NCBI RefSeq assembly: GCF_007752535.1
Contig: NZ_CP036426.1
Span: 8,556,001 to 8,620,000, forward strand
Reading direction: 5' to 3'
DNA: 64,000 nucleotides
Source: Tautonia plasticadhaerens
GTDB taxonomy: Bacteria; Planctomycetota; Planctomycetia; Isosphaerales; Isosphaeraceae
Of this stretch, positions 1-9,300 are shown piece after piece. Under the pieces are notes generated by a model. It had not been told where the DNA came from, searched no databases, and worked only from the letters and a program-made list of their open reading frames with translations. Position 1 is the first letter of the stretch. The number at the start of each line of letters is the position of its first letter. The translations under genes and the position numbers were made by a program.

Positions 1-249
1 CATCCGGGTCGGGACGTCGGCCTTCTGGCCGCGCTCCCGCTCGACGATCCGAACGATCGTGCGATGCAAGATCAGGGAGGGCGTGCCGACCACGGCCAGC
101 AGGACGGTCCCGGCGGGAGACGCCCGCCAGAGGCCCAGCCCGGCCGCGATCCAGGCGATGCCGATCATCAGGGTCCGCACCCGGATCGGCCGACGGCCGG
201 GGGGCGATCGGTCGTCGTTGGGCGATCGGCCCGAGGTCGGGTCGGACAT
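1..249 (-). CDS. Hypothetical small membrane protein (3' end beyond window)
   Basis: The ATG start is at 249 and the frame stays open to base 1, so the first 83 codons are visible and the C-terminus is missing. The N-terminus is polar and rich in Arg, Pro and Asp (about 28 residues). Two hydrophobic segments follow at roughly residues 29-41 and 45-60, and then a basic, charged stretch. This looks like a small two-helix inner-membrane protein, but no family was recognised. It is divergent from surE. Confidence that it is a gene rests on the clean frame and the membrane-like hydropathy only. Confidence 0.5.
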   Translation of the reverse strand, partial: MSDPTSGRSPNDDRSPPGRRPIRVRTLMIGIAWIAAGLGLWRASPAGTVLLAVVGTPSLILHRTIVRIVERERGQKADVPTRM

Positions 250-333
250 CCCCCCTGCTCCGCTCCGAGGTGGCCGGTTTCCCGGGCTGAGCCCGCCCGT
301 CATTCCCCGGCCCCGTCGGGGAGGCCGGGGCGA

Positions 334-363
334 TTGACGGGGGTCGGCGGGGGCCGGTACGAT
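334..363 (+). promoter_or_regulatory. Probable sigma70-type promoter of surE
   Basis: The -35 TTGACG (334-339) and -10 TACGAT (358-363) are separated by 18 bp. They lie about 100 bp before the surE start. The -10 overlaps a perfect inverted repeat. Seen in sequence; the promoter role is inferred. Confidence 0.5.
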
Positions 364-383
364 CCATCCTTCCGGATCGTACC
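356..383. repeat. Perfect 10-bp inverted repeat over the surE -10 box
   Basis: The arms GGTACGATCC (356-365) and GGATCGTACC (374-383) flank an 8-nt loop. They overlap the putative -10 box and transcription start of surE. This could be an operator or a 5' mRNA hairpin; the sequence does not decide which. Confidence 0.5.
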
Positions 384-463
384 CGATCGGCCGGGGGGAG
401 GGAGCCCTCCCGGATCGAGATCGGCCCCCCCTGCCCTCCCCTCCCGAGCCGAGTCCCCCGACC

Positions 464-1237
464 GTGCGCATCCTGCTGACCAACGACGACGGGGTCTACG
501 CCGCCGGATTGCGGGCCCTGCACAAGGAACTGGCGAAGACCGGCGAGGTGACGGTCATCGCCCCGGCGCTGGAGCAGAGCGGCGTCGGCCATTCGATCAC
601 CCTGCTCGACCCGCTGATCGTCAAGACGGTCGACGACGTGGACGGCACCCAGCTCGGCCTGTCGGTCGAGGGCAGCCCGGCCGACTGCGTGAAGCTGGCC
701 GTCTACGAGCTGCTCGACCGCCCGCCGGACCTGATCGTCTCGGGGATCAACCACGGGGCGAACGCCGGGATCAACGTGCTCTACTCCGGCACGGTGGCGG
801 CGGCGATCGAGGGGGCCTTCTTCGAGATCACCAGCATCGCCGTCTCGCTGGAGTTCAGCGAGCACTTCGACTTCCCCTCCGCCGCCCGGCACGCCCGTCG
901 GGTGATCGAGACGATCCTGGCGAACGCGCCGAAGCCCGGCTCGCTGTTCAACGTGAACATCCCCTCGGCCGCTCGGGGGGAGCCGAGGGGGATCAAGGTG
1001 GTGCCGATGGGCGTCGGCCGCCACGGCGAGGGGTTCGAGCGGCGGCGTGACCCCAGGGGCCGCACCTACTACTGGATGACCTACGCCCCCCCCTACCACC
1101 TGGAAGGGGAGCAGAGCGACGTCATCGCCCTGGCCGAAGGGAACATCACCGTCACCCCCTTGCAGTTCGACATGACCCGGCACGGCCAGCTCGACGAGGT
1201 CCGCGCCTGGGACTGGCCCGCCCCCGATCGCGGCTGA
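464..1237 (+). CDS. surE: 5'/3'-nucleotidase SurE
   Basis: SurE is a metal-dependent nucleoside monophosphatase and exopolyphosphatase, cytoplasmic and linked to nucleotide salvage and stationary-phase survival. The protein has 257 residues, the usual family length. The N-terminal NDDG motif (residues 7-10) supplies Asp8 and Asp9. Ser39 in the EQSGVGHS stretch and Asn96 in SGINHG complete the expected metal-binding set. The SPADCVK segment is also typical. Translation starts at GTG because the conserved MRILLTNDDG starts there; the Shine-Dalgarno sequence is weak. In many bacteria surE neighbours pcm or rpoS, but neither is visible here. Identification is firm. Confidence 0.95.
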   Translation: MRILLTNDDGVYAAGLRALHKELAKTGEVTVIAPALEQSGVGHSITLLDPLIVKTVDDVDGTQLGLSVEGSPADCVKLAVYELLDRPPDLIVSGINHGANAGINVLYSGTVAAAIEGAFFEITSIAVSLEFSEHFDFPSAARHARRVIETILANAPKPGSLFNVNIPSAARGEPRGIKVVPMGVGRHGEGFERRRDPRGRTYYWMTYAPPYHLEGEQSDVIALAEGNITVTPLQFDMTRHGQLDEVRAWDWPAPDRG

Positions 1238-1387
1238 CGGGCCCCTCGCCCGGCCCCCGAGGGTGGCCGATCCCCCTGCTCGGATCGCCTGGACGGGCGA
1301 CCGAGCCCGGCCATGACGCGGTCGGTGCGCCGATCGTGCGGGCCGCGATTTGAGGGAAAATCCAGGCAGGGATGGCATTTGCGCCGA

Positions 1388-1420
1388 TCGAAATGGGTTC
1401 GCTCCGTCGCGGCGCACCGG
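1388..1420. repeat. Dispersed repeat, copy A
   Basis: The core AAATGGGTTCGCTCCG plus TCGCGGCGCACCGG occupies 1391-1420, preceded by TCG. It is identical to the copy at 58318-58350 and differs by one base from the copy at 1597-1626. It does not look like coding sequence in this location. Confidence 0.8.
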
Positions 1421-1596
1421 GCGGATCGGTTCTCCGGCGGCGGTCGCCCGGCGGGGGTGTTGGGCGGCCACGGGGGAGGTCCCGTGGTCGGCCGAGGGGC
1501 GGGGATCGGAATCGGGTCGGATCGGGCTCGGTGCGCCGCCAATGCACGGGCGGAATTCGGCGATCTTTGTTTGAGGGAAACGGTTTGCGTCGGATG

Positions 1597-1626
1597 AAAT
1601 GGGTTCGCTCCGTCGCGGCGCTCCGG
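1597..1626. repeat. Dispersed repeat, copy B
   Basis: 29 of 30 bases match copies A and C (CTCCGG instead of CACCGG at the end). TTTGAGGGAAA and TTTGCG lie just upstream, as they do near copy A, so the repeat unit is probably longer than the conserved core. Confidence 0.75.
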
Positions 1627-2021
1627 CAGGTCGGGGCCGCTCGGCCGGGCCTCGATCGGGACCGGGGGTGATCCCCCGCCGATCGGCCCCGGGGGGGAGG
1701 CAGGCTCGCCCCCCGGCCCGGACCTCGGCGCAGCGAAGAGACGCAGTCCGAGGGCGGGAGGCACCCTCGGCGGGATCGGGTCGGGGGGAGGCGGATCGAG
1801 TCTCGGACATCGCCGGCGGAGGCCCCCGGGTCGGGTTGGATCGGGACGAGTCGACGGACCGGGTGCCTTCCCGATGCGAGGCCGAGCCTTCCCCTAAATC
1901 ATCGTGACTCGGGCCGATTTCAGTCACACGATCCCGGGGAAAATGGAGGGGCCGTCGGTCGAGTCCCGGGAGGGTCCGATGAGAGGGCTCGGTTGGCGTG
2001 CGAACGGGCGGGCGTCGCCCC

Positions 2022-2051
2022 TTGCCATCGGGGATCGTCGGGCGCCATACT
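2022..2051 (+). promoter_or_regulatory. Candidate promoter of the lipoprotein gene
   Basis: TTGCCA (2022-2027) and CATACT (2046-2051) are spaced by 18 bp and lie about 110 bp before the ATG at 2164. The -10 match is imperfect. Confidence 0.35.
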
Positions 2052-2163
2052 CGACCCGAGGCGGGCCGCCTCCCCCTCGGGAGGGGACTTGCGGTGCGTT
2101 CCCTCGCCCTGTCCTGTCCTGTTCGCCTCCACCCTGATGACGCCGACCGAGGAGCCCTGAGAG

Positions 2164-2759
2164 ATGCGCCTTGCCCTGCTCGGACTGTCCCGGATCGCCC
2201 TGGCGGCGGCGGTCGCGACGCTGGCCGGCTGCTCCGGGGCGCCCGGGGGCCCGCAAACGGCCTCGGGGCCGCCGGGGGACGTGCCGCCCCCGCCGCCGCC
2301 GATGGCCAATGCGGACGCCCCCCCTCCCCCCCCCCGGCCGCGGCGGCCAATCCGGCGGCGCCGAAGCTGCGGAAGGTCATCGGCCAGACGACGACGGACA
2401 TCCGGGACTTCGACGAGCAGATGCAGGGGGGGGAGAACGTCCGGGTCTCCTCCGGGAAGATCTCGGAGAACAACACCCCGATCACCTACGCGGGCAACGC
2501 GTACGTCTCGATCGTCGGCCAGGCGGCCGTCCTGCAGATCCAGCACGCGCTGAACCTGTACAACGCCCTGAACGACCGGTACCCGGCCGACACCGAGGAG
2601 TTCATGACGGAGATCATCGACGCCAACCAGATCGCCCTGCCCCAGTTGCCGGGGTATCAGGAGTACGCCTACAAGGCCGACACGCACGAGCTGGTCGTGC
2701 TGGAATTCCCCGACCGCAAGGAGGCCCTCCGGGAGCAGGTGCGGGGCGGGTCCCCCTGA
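2164..2759 (+). CDS. Lipoprotein of unknown function with an apparent frameshift
   Basis: The ATG at 2164 opens a lipoprotein signal peptide ending in a lipobox at LAGC (about residues 20-23). A Pro-rich linker follows. The frame is then lost in a C-rich tract (7 C at 2318-2324, T, 10 C at 2326-2335). Adding one C to the 10-C run restores the reading into ANPAAPKLRKVIGQTTTD, and the protein continues to a stop at 2757-2759. The total would be about 198 residues. The C-terminal half has helical segments (QIQHALNLYNALNDRYPADT) reminiscent of pilin-like or pseudopilin C-domains, but no family is certain. The break is either a sequencing or assembly error in a homopolymer, or a phase-variable or inactivated gene. 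Both halves look well conserved, so an error or slippage is favoured. Confidence 0.65.
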
Positions 2760-2838
2760 TCGGGGGCCCGGGGCGGGGGGCGTCGCGTCGCGGGGCGGTG
2801 GGGGTCGAGTCCGGGGCCGGGCCCGGGCGGGGGGCGGG

Positions 2839-3294
2839 ATGGGGGTCGGCTGGAACTGGTGCCGGTTCGGGGAGCTGGGCCCGGGGGAGCTCTACGAGCT
2901 GATGGGGCTCCGCCAGCGGGTGTTCGTGCTGGAGCAGCGCTGCGCGTACGTCGACGCCGACGGGCTGGACCCCCGGGCGTGGCACCTGTTGGGGGTCGAG
3001 GGCGGCCGCTTGCTGGCGTCGGCCCGGGTCTTCGAGCGTCGGCCCGGGGGCGAGGGGGAGGCGTCGATCGGCCGGGTGGTGGTGGACCGGGGGGCCCGGG
3101 GCGTCGGCCTGGGCCGGGCGCTGGTGGCGGAGGCGGTCCGGGGGTGCGACCGGCTGGCGCCCGGCCGGGCGATCCGGATCCAGGCCCAGGCCCACCTGGA
3201 GCGGTTCTACGAGGGATTCGCCTTCCGTCGCTGCACCCCGCCGTACCTGTTCGACGGGATCGTGCACGTCGACATGACGAGGCCGGCCGGCTGA
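2839..3294 (+). CDS. elaA: GNAT acetyltransferase, ElaA family
   Basis: The 151-residue protein matches the ElaA subgroup of GNAT N-acyltransferases. It has LRQRVFVLEQRCAYVDADG near residues 24-42, a GRVVVDRGARGVGLGRALV acetyl-CoA loop, and the C-terminal QAQAHLERFYEGFAF signature. ElaA proteins are cytoplasmic and their physiological acceptor is poorly known. The start is the ATG after a G-rich stretch (GGGGGGCGGG), which may serve as ribosome binding site. It lies 79 bp after the lipoprotein gene on the same strand. Family assignment is firm; substrate is unknown. Confidence 0.88.
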   Translation: MGVGWNWCRFGELGPGELYELMGLRQRVFVLEQRCAYVDADGLDPRAWHLLGVEGGRLLASARVFERRPGGEGEASIGRVVVDRGARGVGLGRALVAEAVRGCDRLAPGRAIRIQAQAHLERFYEGFAFRRCTPPYLFDGIVHVDMTRPAG

Positions 3295-3342
3295 GGGCCG
3301 GCCCGGGGCACGGACCCGCGTCGGGATTCATGCCGAGGACCC

Positions 3343-3371
3343 TTGCGGATCGGCGTGGGAACGCCTACGAT
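3343..3371 (+). promoter_or_regulatory. Candidate promoter of the hybrid histidine kinase
   Basis: TTGCGG (3343-3348), 17-bp spacer, TACGAT (3366-3371). The same -10 hexamer precedes surE. It lies about 127 bp before the annotated start. Confidence 0.42.
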
Positions 3372-3497
3372 TGTCGTCGATGAAGACCGGTCGACCGAGA
3401 AAATCTACGCCCATCTCCCTCGAGACGAAGTCGGACCCGGCCGGGCCGAGGCTCCGCGTTCCATAGCCGTCGTCCTCCCGAACGCTCGAACGGCAGG

Positions 3498-6311
3498 ATG
3501 CCGACGGCAGATGATTTCATGATGGCTCGCGGCCGGTCGCCGCGTGGTCGTCGACTCGCACCGGGACGCCTCGAGACGATGAATACACCGCACGGGCAGT
3601 CCGGGGCCTTGGTCGCCCCGGGGGCGTCGGGATGGCCCGGCGCGCCGGACCACTTGCCGGGCCTCGGCTGGACGGCCGGGCCGGACGGCACCGTCCGCGC
3701 GGTGGCCGGCCGGTGGCTCGACTGGACCGGGATGGAGCCGGGCCGGGCCGCCGGGGACGGCTGGCTCGACGCCCTGCACCCGGGGGACGCCGGGAGGGTC
3801 CGGGAGCAGTGGCGGTCGTCGGTCGCCTCGGGCTCGACGTTCGCGGCCCGGTTCCGGGTCGGGCCGGGCCGGGACGGCGCGATCCGATGGCTGGTGGCCC
3901 GGGCCGAGCCGTCGCTCGACCCGGGGGGCCGGGCGGTCGGCTGGTCGGGCCTGGCGGTGGCCGAGCCGGACCGGGACGTGCGGGACGTCGTCGGTGATGG
4001 TGACGGTGACGACGGGCCGTCGCCCAGGGTCTCGGCCGTCGGCGAGGACTTCGCCATCTTCTGGATCGCCTCGAAGCGGGACTATCGGCTGACGTCGGTC
4101 AGCCCGTCGTGCGAGCGGCTGCTGGGCCGCCCGGTCGCCGAACTGGCCGGGGGGAGCCGGTCCTGGGCGGACCTGGCCCACCCGGACGACCGGCCGAGGG
4201 TGCTCGACGCCTACGCCCGCCGCGAGTCGGGCGAGGAGGCGGCGGTCGAGTTCCGCCTGATGAGGCCCGACGGCTCGGAGGCCCGGGTCCGGGACCGGGT
4301 GCTGCCGGGCATGACCGGATCGATGGGCGACCCGGCCCGGGTCTTCGGCGTGCTGGAGGACGTGGGGGGGACCGAGGCCGCCGACGCATCGCCCGCCGGG
4401 GCCGGGGCCGAGGGCGGGGCCGAGGCGAGGCTGGCCGAGCTGGTCGAGGGGCTCGGCGACCTGTTCCTGGTCGTCGACGGCGCATGGCGATGCACCGCCG
4501 CCAACGCGCAGGCCCTGGGGATGTGCGACCCGGGGGGCGTCGGCGTGATCGGCCGGCCGCTCTGGGAGGTCGTGCCGGAGCTGGTCGGCTCGGAGGGGCA
4601 AGAACGGCTCCGGTCGGCCCTGGCCGGGCACCGGGCGGTCGAGTTCGAGCAGTTCCTCGGGCGCCCCGGCCTCTGGTTCGAGTTCCGCGGCTACCCCGTG
4701 GCCGACGGCCTGGCGCTGATCGGCCGGGACGTGACCGAGGCGAAGGCCAACCGGCTGGCGCTGCTGGAGGTCGAGGAGCGCTACCGATTGGCCGCCGAGG
4801 CGGTGGTGGGGCTGATCTACGACTGGAGGGTCGACTCGGGGCTGGTCCACCGCTCCCCGGGGCTGCTGGCCATCCTGGGGATCCCGGTGGAGGAGGCCGA
4901 GCCGACCAACACCTGGTGGCGCGACCGCATCCACCCCGACGACCTGCCCCGGCTGGACGAGGAGCTGGCCCGCATGATGGCCGACCCCCTCCGCGCCCAC
5001 TACAGCTTCGAGTACCGCGTGCGGCACCGGGACGGCCGATACGTCGACGTCTGGGACAAGGGCTTCTGCCTGAGGGACGGCCGGGGGAAGGTCGTCCGGG
5101 TGGTCGGCAACTCGATCGACATCTCGGAGCGTCGCCACGCCGAGGAGGCGCTGCGCGAGGCCGACCGGATGAAGGACGAGTTCCTCGGGATGCTCGCCCA
5201 CGAGCTGCGCAACCCCCTCTCGCCGATCCTCAGCGCCGCCCAGGCGCTGCGGGCCGGGGCCGACGACCCCGGGGGGGAGCTGCGGGCGATCATCGAGCGT
5301 CAGGCCCGGCACATGGCCCGGCTCGTCGACGACCTGCTGGACGTCTCCCGGATCAGCCACGGGAAGATCCTCGTCGAGCCCGTGCCGCTGGACGCCGTCG
5401 AGCTGGTCCGCCAGACGCTGGGCAACTTCGGCGACCTGCTCCGGGACTCGGGGCTGAATCTGCGGGCCGAGCTGCCCGAGGGGCCCGTCGCCGTGCTGGC
5501 CGACCCGACCCGGCTGGCCCAGTGCGTGGGGAACCTGCTGCACAACGCGGCGAAGTTCACCGAGCCGGGCGGCACGGTCTCCGTCTCCGTCTCCCCGGGC
5601 GCCGAGGAGCGGGAGGCGAGGATCACGGTGAGGGACACCGGCATCGGCATCGCCCCGGAGGTGTTGCCGACGCTCTTCCGGGCGTATTCGCAGGCCGACC
5701 GCAGCCACAGCCGGAACCGGGGGGGCCTGGGCCTGGGGCTGGCCCTGGTGAAGAACCTGGTGGAGATGCAGGGGGGCCGGGTCGAGGTGCTCAGCGAGGG
5801 CGAGGGGCGGGGCAGCACCTTCACCCTCCGGCTGCCGCTCCGGGTGGACCTGGCCGGGCGGTTGGACTCGCTCGCCTCGGGGGAGCATGCGATCCTCGAC
5901 CACGCCCCGGCGAGCCGGGCGCTGCGGCTGCTGGTGGTGGACGACCGCCCGGACATGGCCCACATCCTCAGCCGGATGCTCCGCTCCGAGGGGCACCAGG
6001 TGGCCGTCGCTGGGGACGCCGAGGAGGCGTTGGAGCAGGCCCGGCGGCTCCGGCCCGAGGTGGTCATCTCCGACATCGGCCTGCCCGGCGCGGTCGACGG
6101 CTACGGCCTGGCCGAGGCCCTGCGGGCCGACCCCGAGACCGCCTCGGCACTGCTGATCGCCGTCACCGGCTACGCCCGGGCCGACGACCGCGCGAAGGCC
6201 TTCCGATGCGGGTACGACGAGCACCTGACCAAGCCCCTCGATTTCGCCGCCCTCTGCGACCGGCTCGCCCAGGTCTCCCCCCGGCCCTCGCCTCCCGGCC
6301 GGCGGGGATGA
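3498..6311 (+). CDS. Hybrid sensor histidine kinase with four PAS domains and a receiver
   Basis: The 937-residue protein has no signal peptide or transmembrane helix, so it is probably a cytoplasmic sensor. Four PAS-like regions lie at about residues 55-155, 183-290, 310-415 and 425-550. The last shows a clear PAS/PAC pattern (HPDD, EYRVRHRDGRYVDVWD, DISERR). The HisKA phosphoacceptor is His568 in AHELRNPLSP. The ATPase domain has the N-box NLLHNAAKF, G1 DTGIGIAP and G2 GLGLGLAL. A C-terminal receiver (about 812-930) has acidic VVDDRPD, phosphoacceptor Asp859 in SDIGLPG, and KPLD. Autophosphorylation followed by transfer to its own receiver is expected. No partner regulator is adjacent. The start could instead be the ATG at 3579. 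The ligand cannot be read from sequence. Confidence 0.92.
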   Translation: MPTADDFMMARGRSPRGRRLAPGRLETMNTPHGQSGALVAPGASGWPGAPDHLPGLGWTAGPDGTVRAVAGRWLDWTGMEPGRAAGDGWLDALHPGDAGRVREQWRSSVASGSTFAARFRVGPGRDGAIRWLVARAEPSLDPGGRAVGWSGLAVAEPDRDVRDVVGDGDGDDGPSPRVSAVGEDFAIFWIASKRDYRLTSVSPSCERLLGRPVAELAGGSRSWADLAHPDDRPRVLDAYARRESGEEAAVEFRLMRPDGSEARVRDRVLPGMTGSMGDPARVFGVLEDVGGTEAADASPAGAGAEGGAEARLAELVEGLGDLFLVVDGAWRCTAANAQALGMCDPGGVGVIGRPLWEVVPELVGSEGQERLRSALAGHRAVEFEQFLGRPGLWFEFRGYPVADGLALIGRDVTEAKANRLALLEVEERYRLAAEAVVGLIYDWRVDSGLVHRSPGLLAILGIPVEEAEPTNTWWRDRIHPDDLPRLDEELARMMADPLRAHYSFEYRVRHRDGRYVDVWDKGFCLRDGRGKVVRVVGNSIDISERRHAEEALREADRMKDEFLGMLAHELRNPLSPILSAAQALRAGADDPGGELRAIIERQARHMARLVDDLLDVSRISHGKILVEPVPLDAVELVRQTLGNFGDLLRDSGLNLRAELPEGPVAVLADPTRLAQCVGNLLHNAAKFTEPGGTVSVSVSPGAEEREARITVRDTGIGIAPEVLPTLFRAYSQADRSHSRNRGGLGLGLALVKNLVEMQGGRVEVLSEGEGRGSTFTLRLPLRVDLAGRLDSLASGEHAILDHAPASRALRLLVVDDRPDMAHILSRMLRSEGHQVAVAGDAEEALEQARRLRPEVVISDIGLPGAVDGYGLAEALRADPETASALLIAVTGYARADDRAKAFRCGYDEHLTKPLDFAALCDRLAQVSPRPSPPGRRG

Positions 6312-6379
6312 GGCGGAGGCCGTCGTCGCTCCCGGGCCCTCCTCGTCCGTGCCCGGGAAACAGCCCCCGGGGCGGTGGG

Positions 6380-9300
6380 TCATCGGTCGAGGGCTGGAGA
6401 GACGGGAGACGTGTCCCAGACCAGCACCGTATGATCGATGCTCCCGGAGGCGAGGCGGCGGCCTTCGGGGTCGAACGCGACGCTGAGGACGCCCGCCTTG
6501 TGGCCGCGGAGGGTGAGCACGTCCTGCCAGGTGGCCAGGTCCCAGAGCTTGACCGTCCGGTCATCGCAGGCCGTCGCCAGCCGGGTGCCGTCGGGGTGGA
6601 AGGCAACGCCGCGGACCGTGGCGGGGTGGGGGAGCGTCTTGAGGACGCGGCCGGTCTCCGCGTCCAGGAGGGTGGCCGACCCCGGCTCGAAGTCGCTGGC
6701 CTTGTTGGCGGTCGCCAGCAGCACGCCGTCGGGGCTGTAGGCGAGGTCGATGACCCACTCGCCGAGGCCGGGGACGGCGAACACCTCCTCCCGCTCCTCG
6801 AGGTCCAGGACGTGGACCACCCCGTCCTCGGTCCCCGCGGCCAGATACCGGCCGAGGGGCGGGCGGAAGGCGAGGGCCTGGATCTGGACCCCGAGGCGGG
6901 CGACGAGGGTCGCCTCGGGCGGCGTGCGCCCGGAGGGGTCGATCGTCCAGAGATGGACCGTCCCGTCGCCGCTCGCCGCGGCGATTCGGGTCCTGTCCCG
7001 GGGATGGAAGGTGACGTCGAAGATAAAGTACTGCCCCCCGTGGTCGAGCACCGGGAGCTGCCGGCCCGTCTCCAGGTCCCAGATCCGGGCGACGTAATCG
7101 GCGCCCCCCGAGGCGAGCAACGCCCCGTCTCCGCTGCTCAGGGCCACGGACAGGGAGCCGCGCTCGTGGCCCGGGAAGGAATGAACCAGGCGGCCGGTGT
7201 CGAGGTCCCAGAGCTGCGGGGCGTGCTCCTGCGAGTATTGCGCCGCGGCGGTCACCAGGCGTTTCCCGTCCGGGTGGAAAGCCAGCCGTCGGGCCCAGCC
7301 GTCGGTCTCGAGCCGGAGCGGCTTGCCCGGCTCGACGTCCCAGAGCTTCACCGAGCCGCGCACGTCTCCCGAGACGAGCCGGTTGCCCCCGGGGTCGAAA
7401 GCCACGCCCAGGACGAAGCCCGGATGCCCGCGTAAGGTCTCGACCTCTCGGGCGGTCTCGACGTCCCAGAGCTTCACGAGGTGGTCCTCGGCGCACGAGG
7501 CGAGGAGGCGGCCGTCGGGGCTGAAGGCCACGTCCTGGACGAAGCTCTCGTGCCCCTTGAACACCTGGACCTGGGATCCGGTGGTCACGTCCCAGAGTCG
7601 GACGAGGTAGGTCCCCATCTCCGCCGAGGCGAGGAACCGGCCGCTCGGGTCGAAGGCCAGGCTGTGGACGAGCTTGCTCTCGCCGGAGAGGCAGTGCTCC
7701 AGCTCCGGCTTCTGCGCGCTCACGTCCCAGATCTCGATCTGGTTACGGCCCTCCTCCGAGAAGCCGGCCGCCAGGGCGAGGAGGCGGCCGTCGGGGCTGA
7801 AGGCGACCGCCGAGACGCCGCCGGGACGCCCCTCGAACGGCTCGCCGAGGGGCTCGCCGGTGGCGACGTCCCAGAGCCGGGCGTAGCCCCGGTGCGTGTC
7901 CGAGACGTCGAGGCCATAGGCGGCCGCGAGCACGGACCCGTCGGGGCTGTAGGCCAGGTCGAGCACGTTCTGCCCGTCGACGATGTCGAGCGTCCGACGC
8001 TCCGAGGTCTGGGTGTCCCATACGTCGATGCGGCCCTCGATGACCTGCAACTCCAGGCTCCCGTCCGGGGAGTGTTGGAGGCCTCCCCCGGTGGCGATGG
8101 ATCGCCCCCCGGAGTTCGGGTCGAACGCGACGGCGTACAGGCCGTGACGAAGGCCGGGTTTCTCGAAGACGACGCTCCCCGTGTCGGCGTCTCGGATCAG
8201 CAGCCTTCCCCGGCCCGGGGCCGAGGTCGCGTAGATCCATCCCCCCGAGACCGACGCGATCCGGCGGCCGTCGGGGCTGTAGGCCACGTCCCAGACGTGC
8301 CACTCGTGATCGTCGAAGGTCTCCCGTTCCCGGTCGAGCAGCCGGTCGACCAGGCGCCATTCCAGGCCGCGGAGGTCCTCCGGGCAGTCGTCCAGGTGAT
8401 CCCTCGCCACCTCGATGTTGGCGGCCTCGAACTCGCGGAGGGCGAGTTTGATGCGGGCCACCGCGTTCTGCCGACGCAGCTCCTCCCGTGACGCTCGGAT
8501 CTGCCAGTCGGACCAGAGGCCCAGGACCAGCAGCGACGCGAGCAGCAGGTGGAGGGCGGCGACCATGGCCGCGACCGCCGGCCGACGTCGGCACCATTTG
8601 ACGAGACGTTCCCAGCTCGGCACCGGCCGGGCCACGATCGGCTCGCCGGCCAGGAAATGGCCCAGATCCTCGGCCAGCGCCGAGGCGGCGGCGTAGCGCT
8701 TCTGCGGCTCCTTCTGCAGGCACTTCAGCGCGATCGTCTCGACATCGCGCGGCAGCCCCGGCACCAGCCGGGACGGGGGCACGGGATCGGTTGCCTTGAC
8801 CTGCTCCAGGGTCTCCAGCACCGTCGCGCCCCGGAAGGGGGGGCGGCCGGTGAGCAGCTCGTAGAGGATCGCCCCCAGGGCGTAGACGTCGGCCGCGGGG
8901 CCGACCTCCCGGGAATGGCCGACGGCCTGCTCGGGGGCCATGTAGCTGGGAGAGCCGAGGATCGAGTCGGTCGCCGTCAGGCCGGTGTCCGAGCCGAGCG
9001 CCTTGGCCACGCCGAAGTCGGCGACCTTGGGGGACTCGTGGTCGTCGAGCAGGATGTTCGCCGGCTTCAAATCGCGGTGCACCACGCCGGCCTCATGGGC
9101 GGCCTGAATGGCCCCGGCGAGGGTGGCGATCAGCCCGGCCGCCCGTCGAGGAGGCCGCGGCGTGCCGTCGAGGCGGTCGGCCAGGCTGCCGCCGCCGAGG
9201 TACTCCAGTTCGATGAACGGCAGTTGTTCATGCTCGCCGATGTGATGGATGGCCACGATGTGGGGGTGCTGCAATCGGGCCACCGACTCGGCCTCGGCCA

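Larger units (their letters stand above)
1238..2163. other. Long non-coding region with two dispersed repeats and a promoter
   Basis: There is no convincing gene in this 926-bp stretch. The open frames crossing it have Arg/Gly/Pro-rich shadow compositions and no ribosome binding sites. It contains two same-orientation copies of a 30-bp dispersed repeat (1388-1420 and 1597-1626), each preceded by a TTTGAGGGAAA-like stretch or TTTGCG. A promoter for the lipoprotein gene lies at its right end. Confidence 0.6.

Noticed and set aside
1093-1907. Several open frames in the 1.2-2.1 kb gap
   Set aside because: They include the dispersed repeat and have composition typical of non-coding GC-rich DNA in all frames.
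3405-6383. 992-codon open frame on the minus strand opposite the histidine kinase
   Set aside because: Composition (Val/Gln/Pro/Gly/Asp) is that of an antisense shadow of a very GC-rich gene; the plus-strand frame has all kinase motifs.
4109-7435. 1108-codon plus-strand open frame crossing two genes
   Set aside because: Arg/Gly/Pro-rich shadow frame with no domain; it overlaps both the kinase gene and the opposite WD40 gene.
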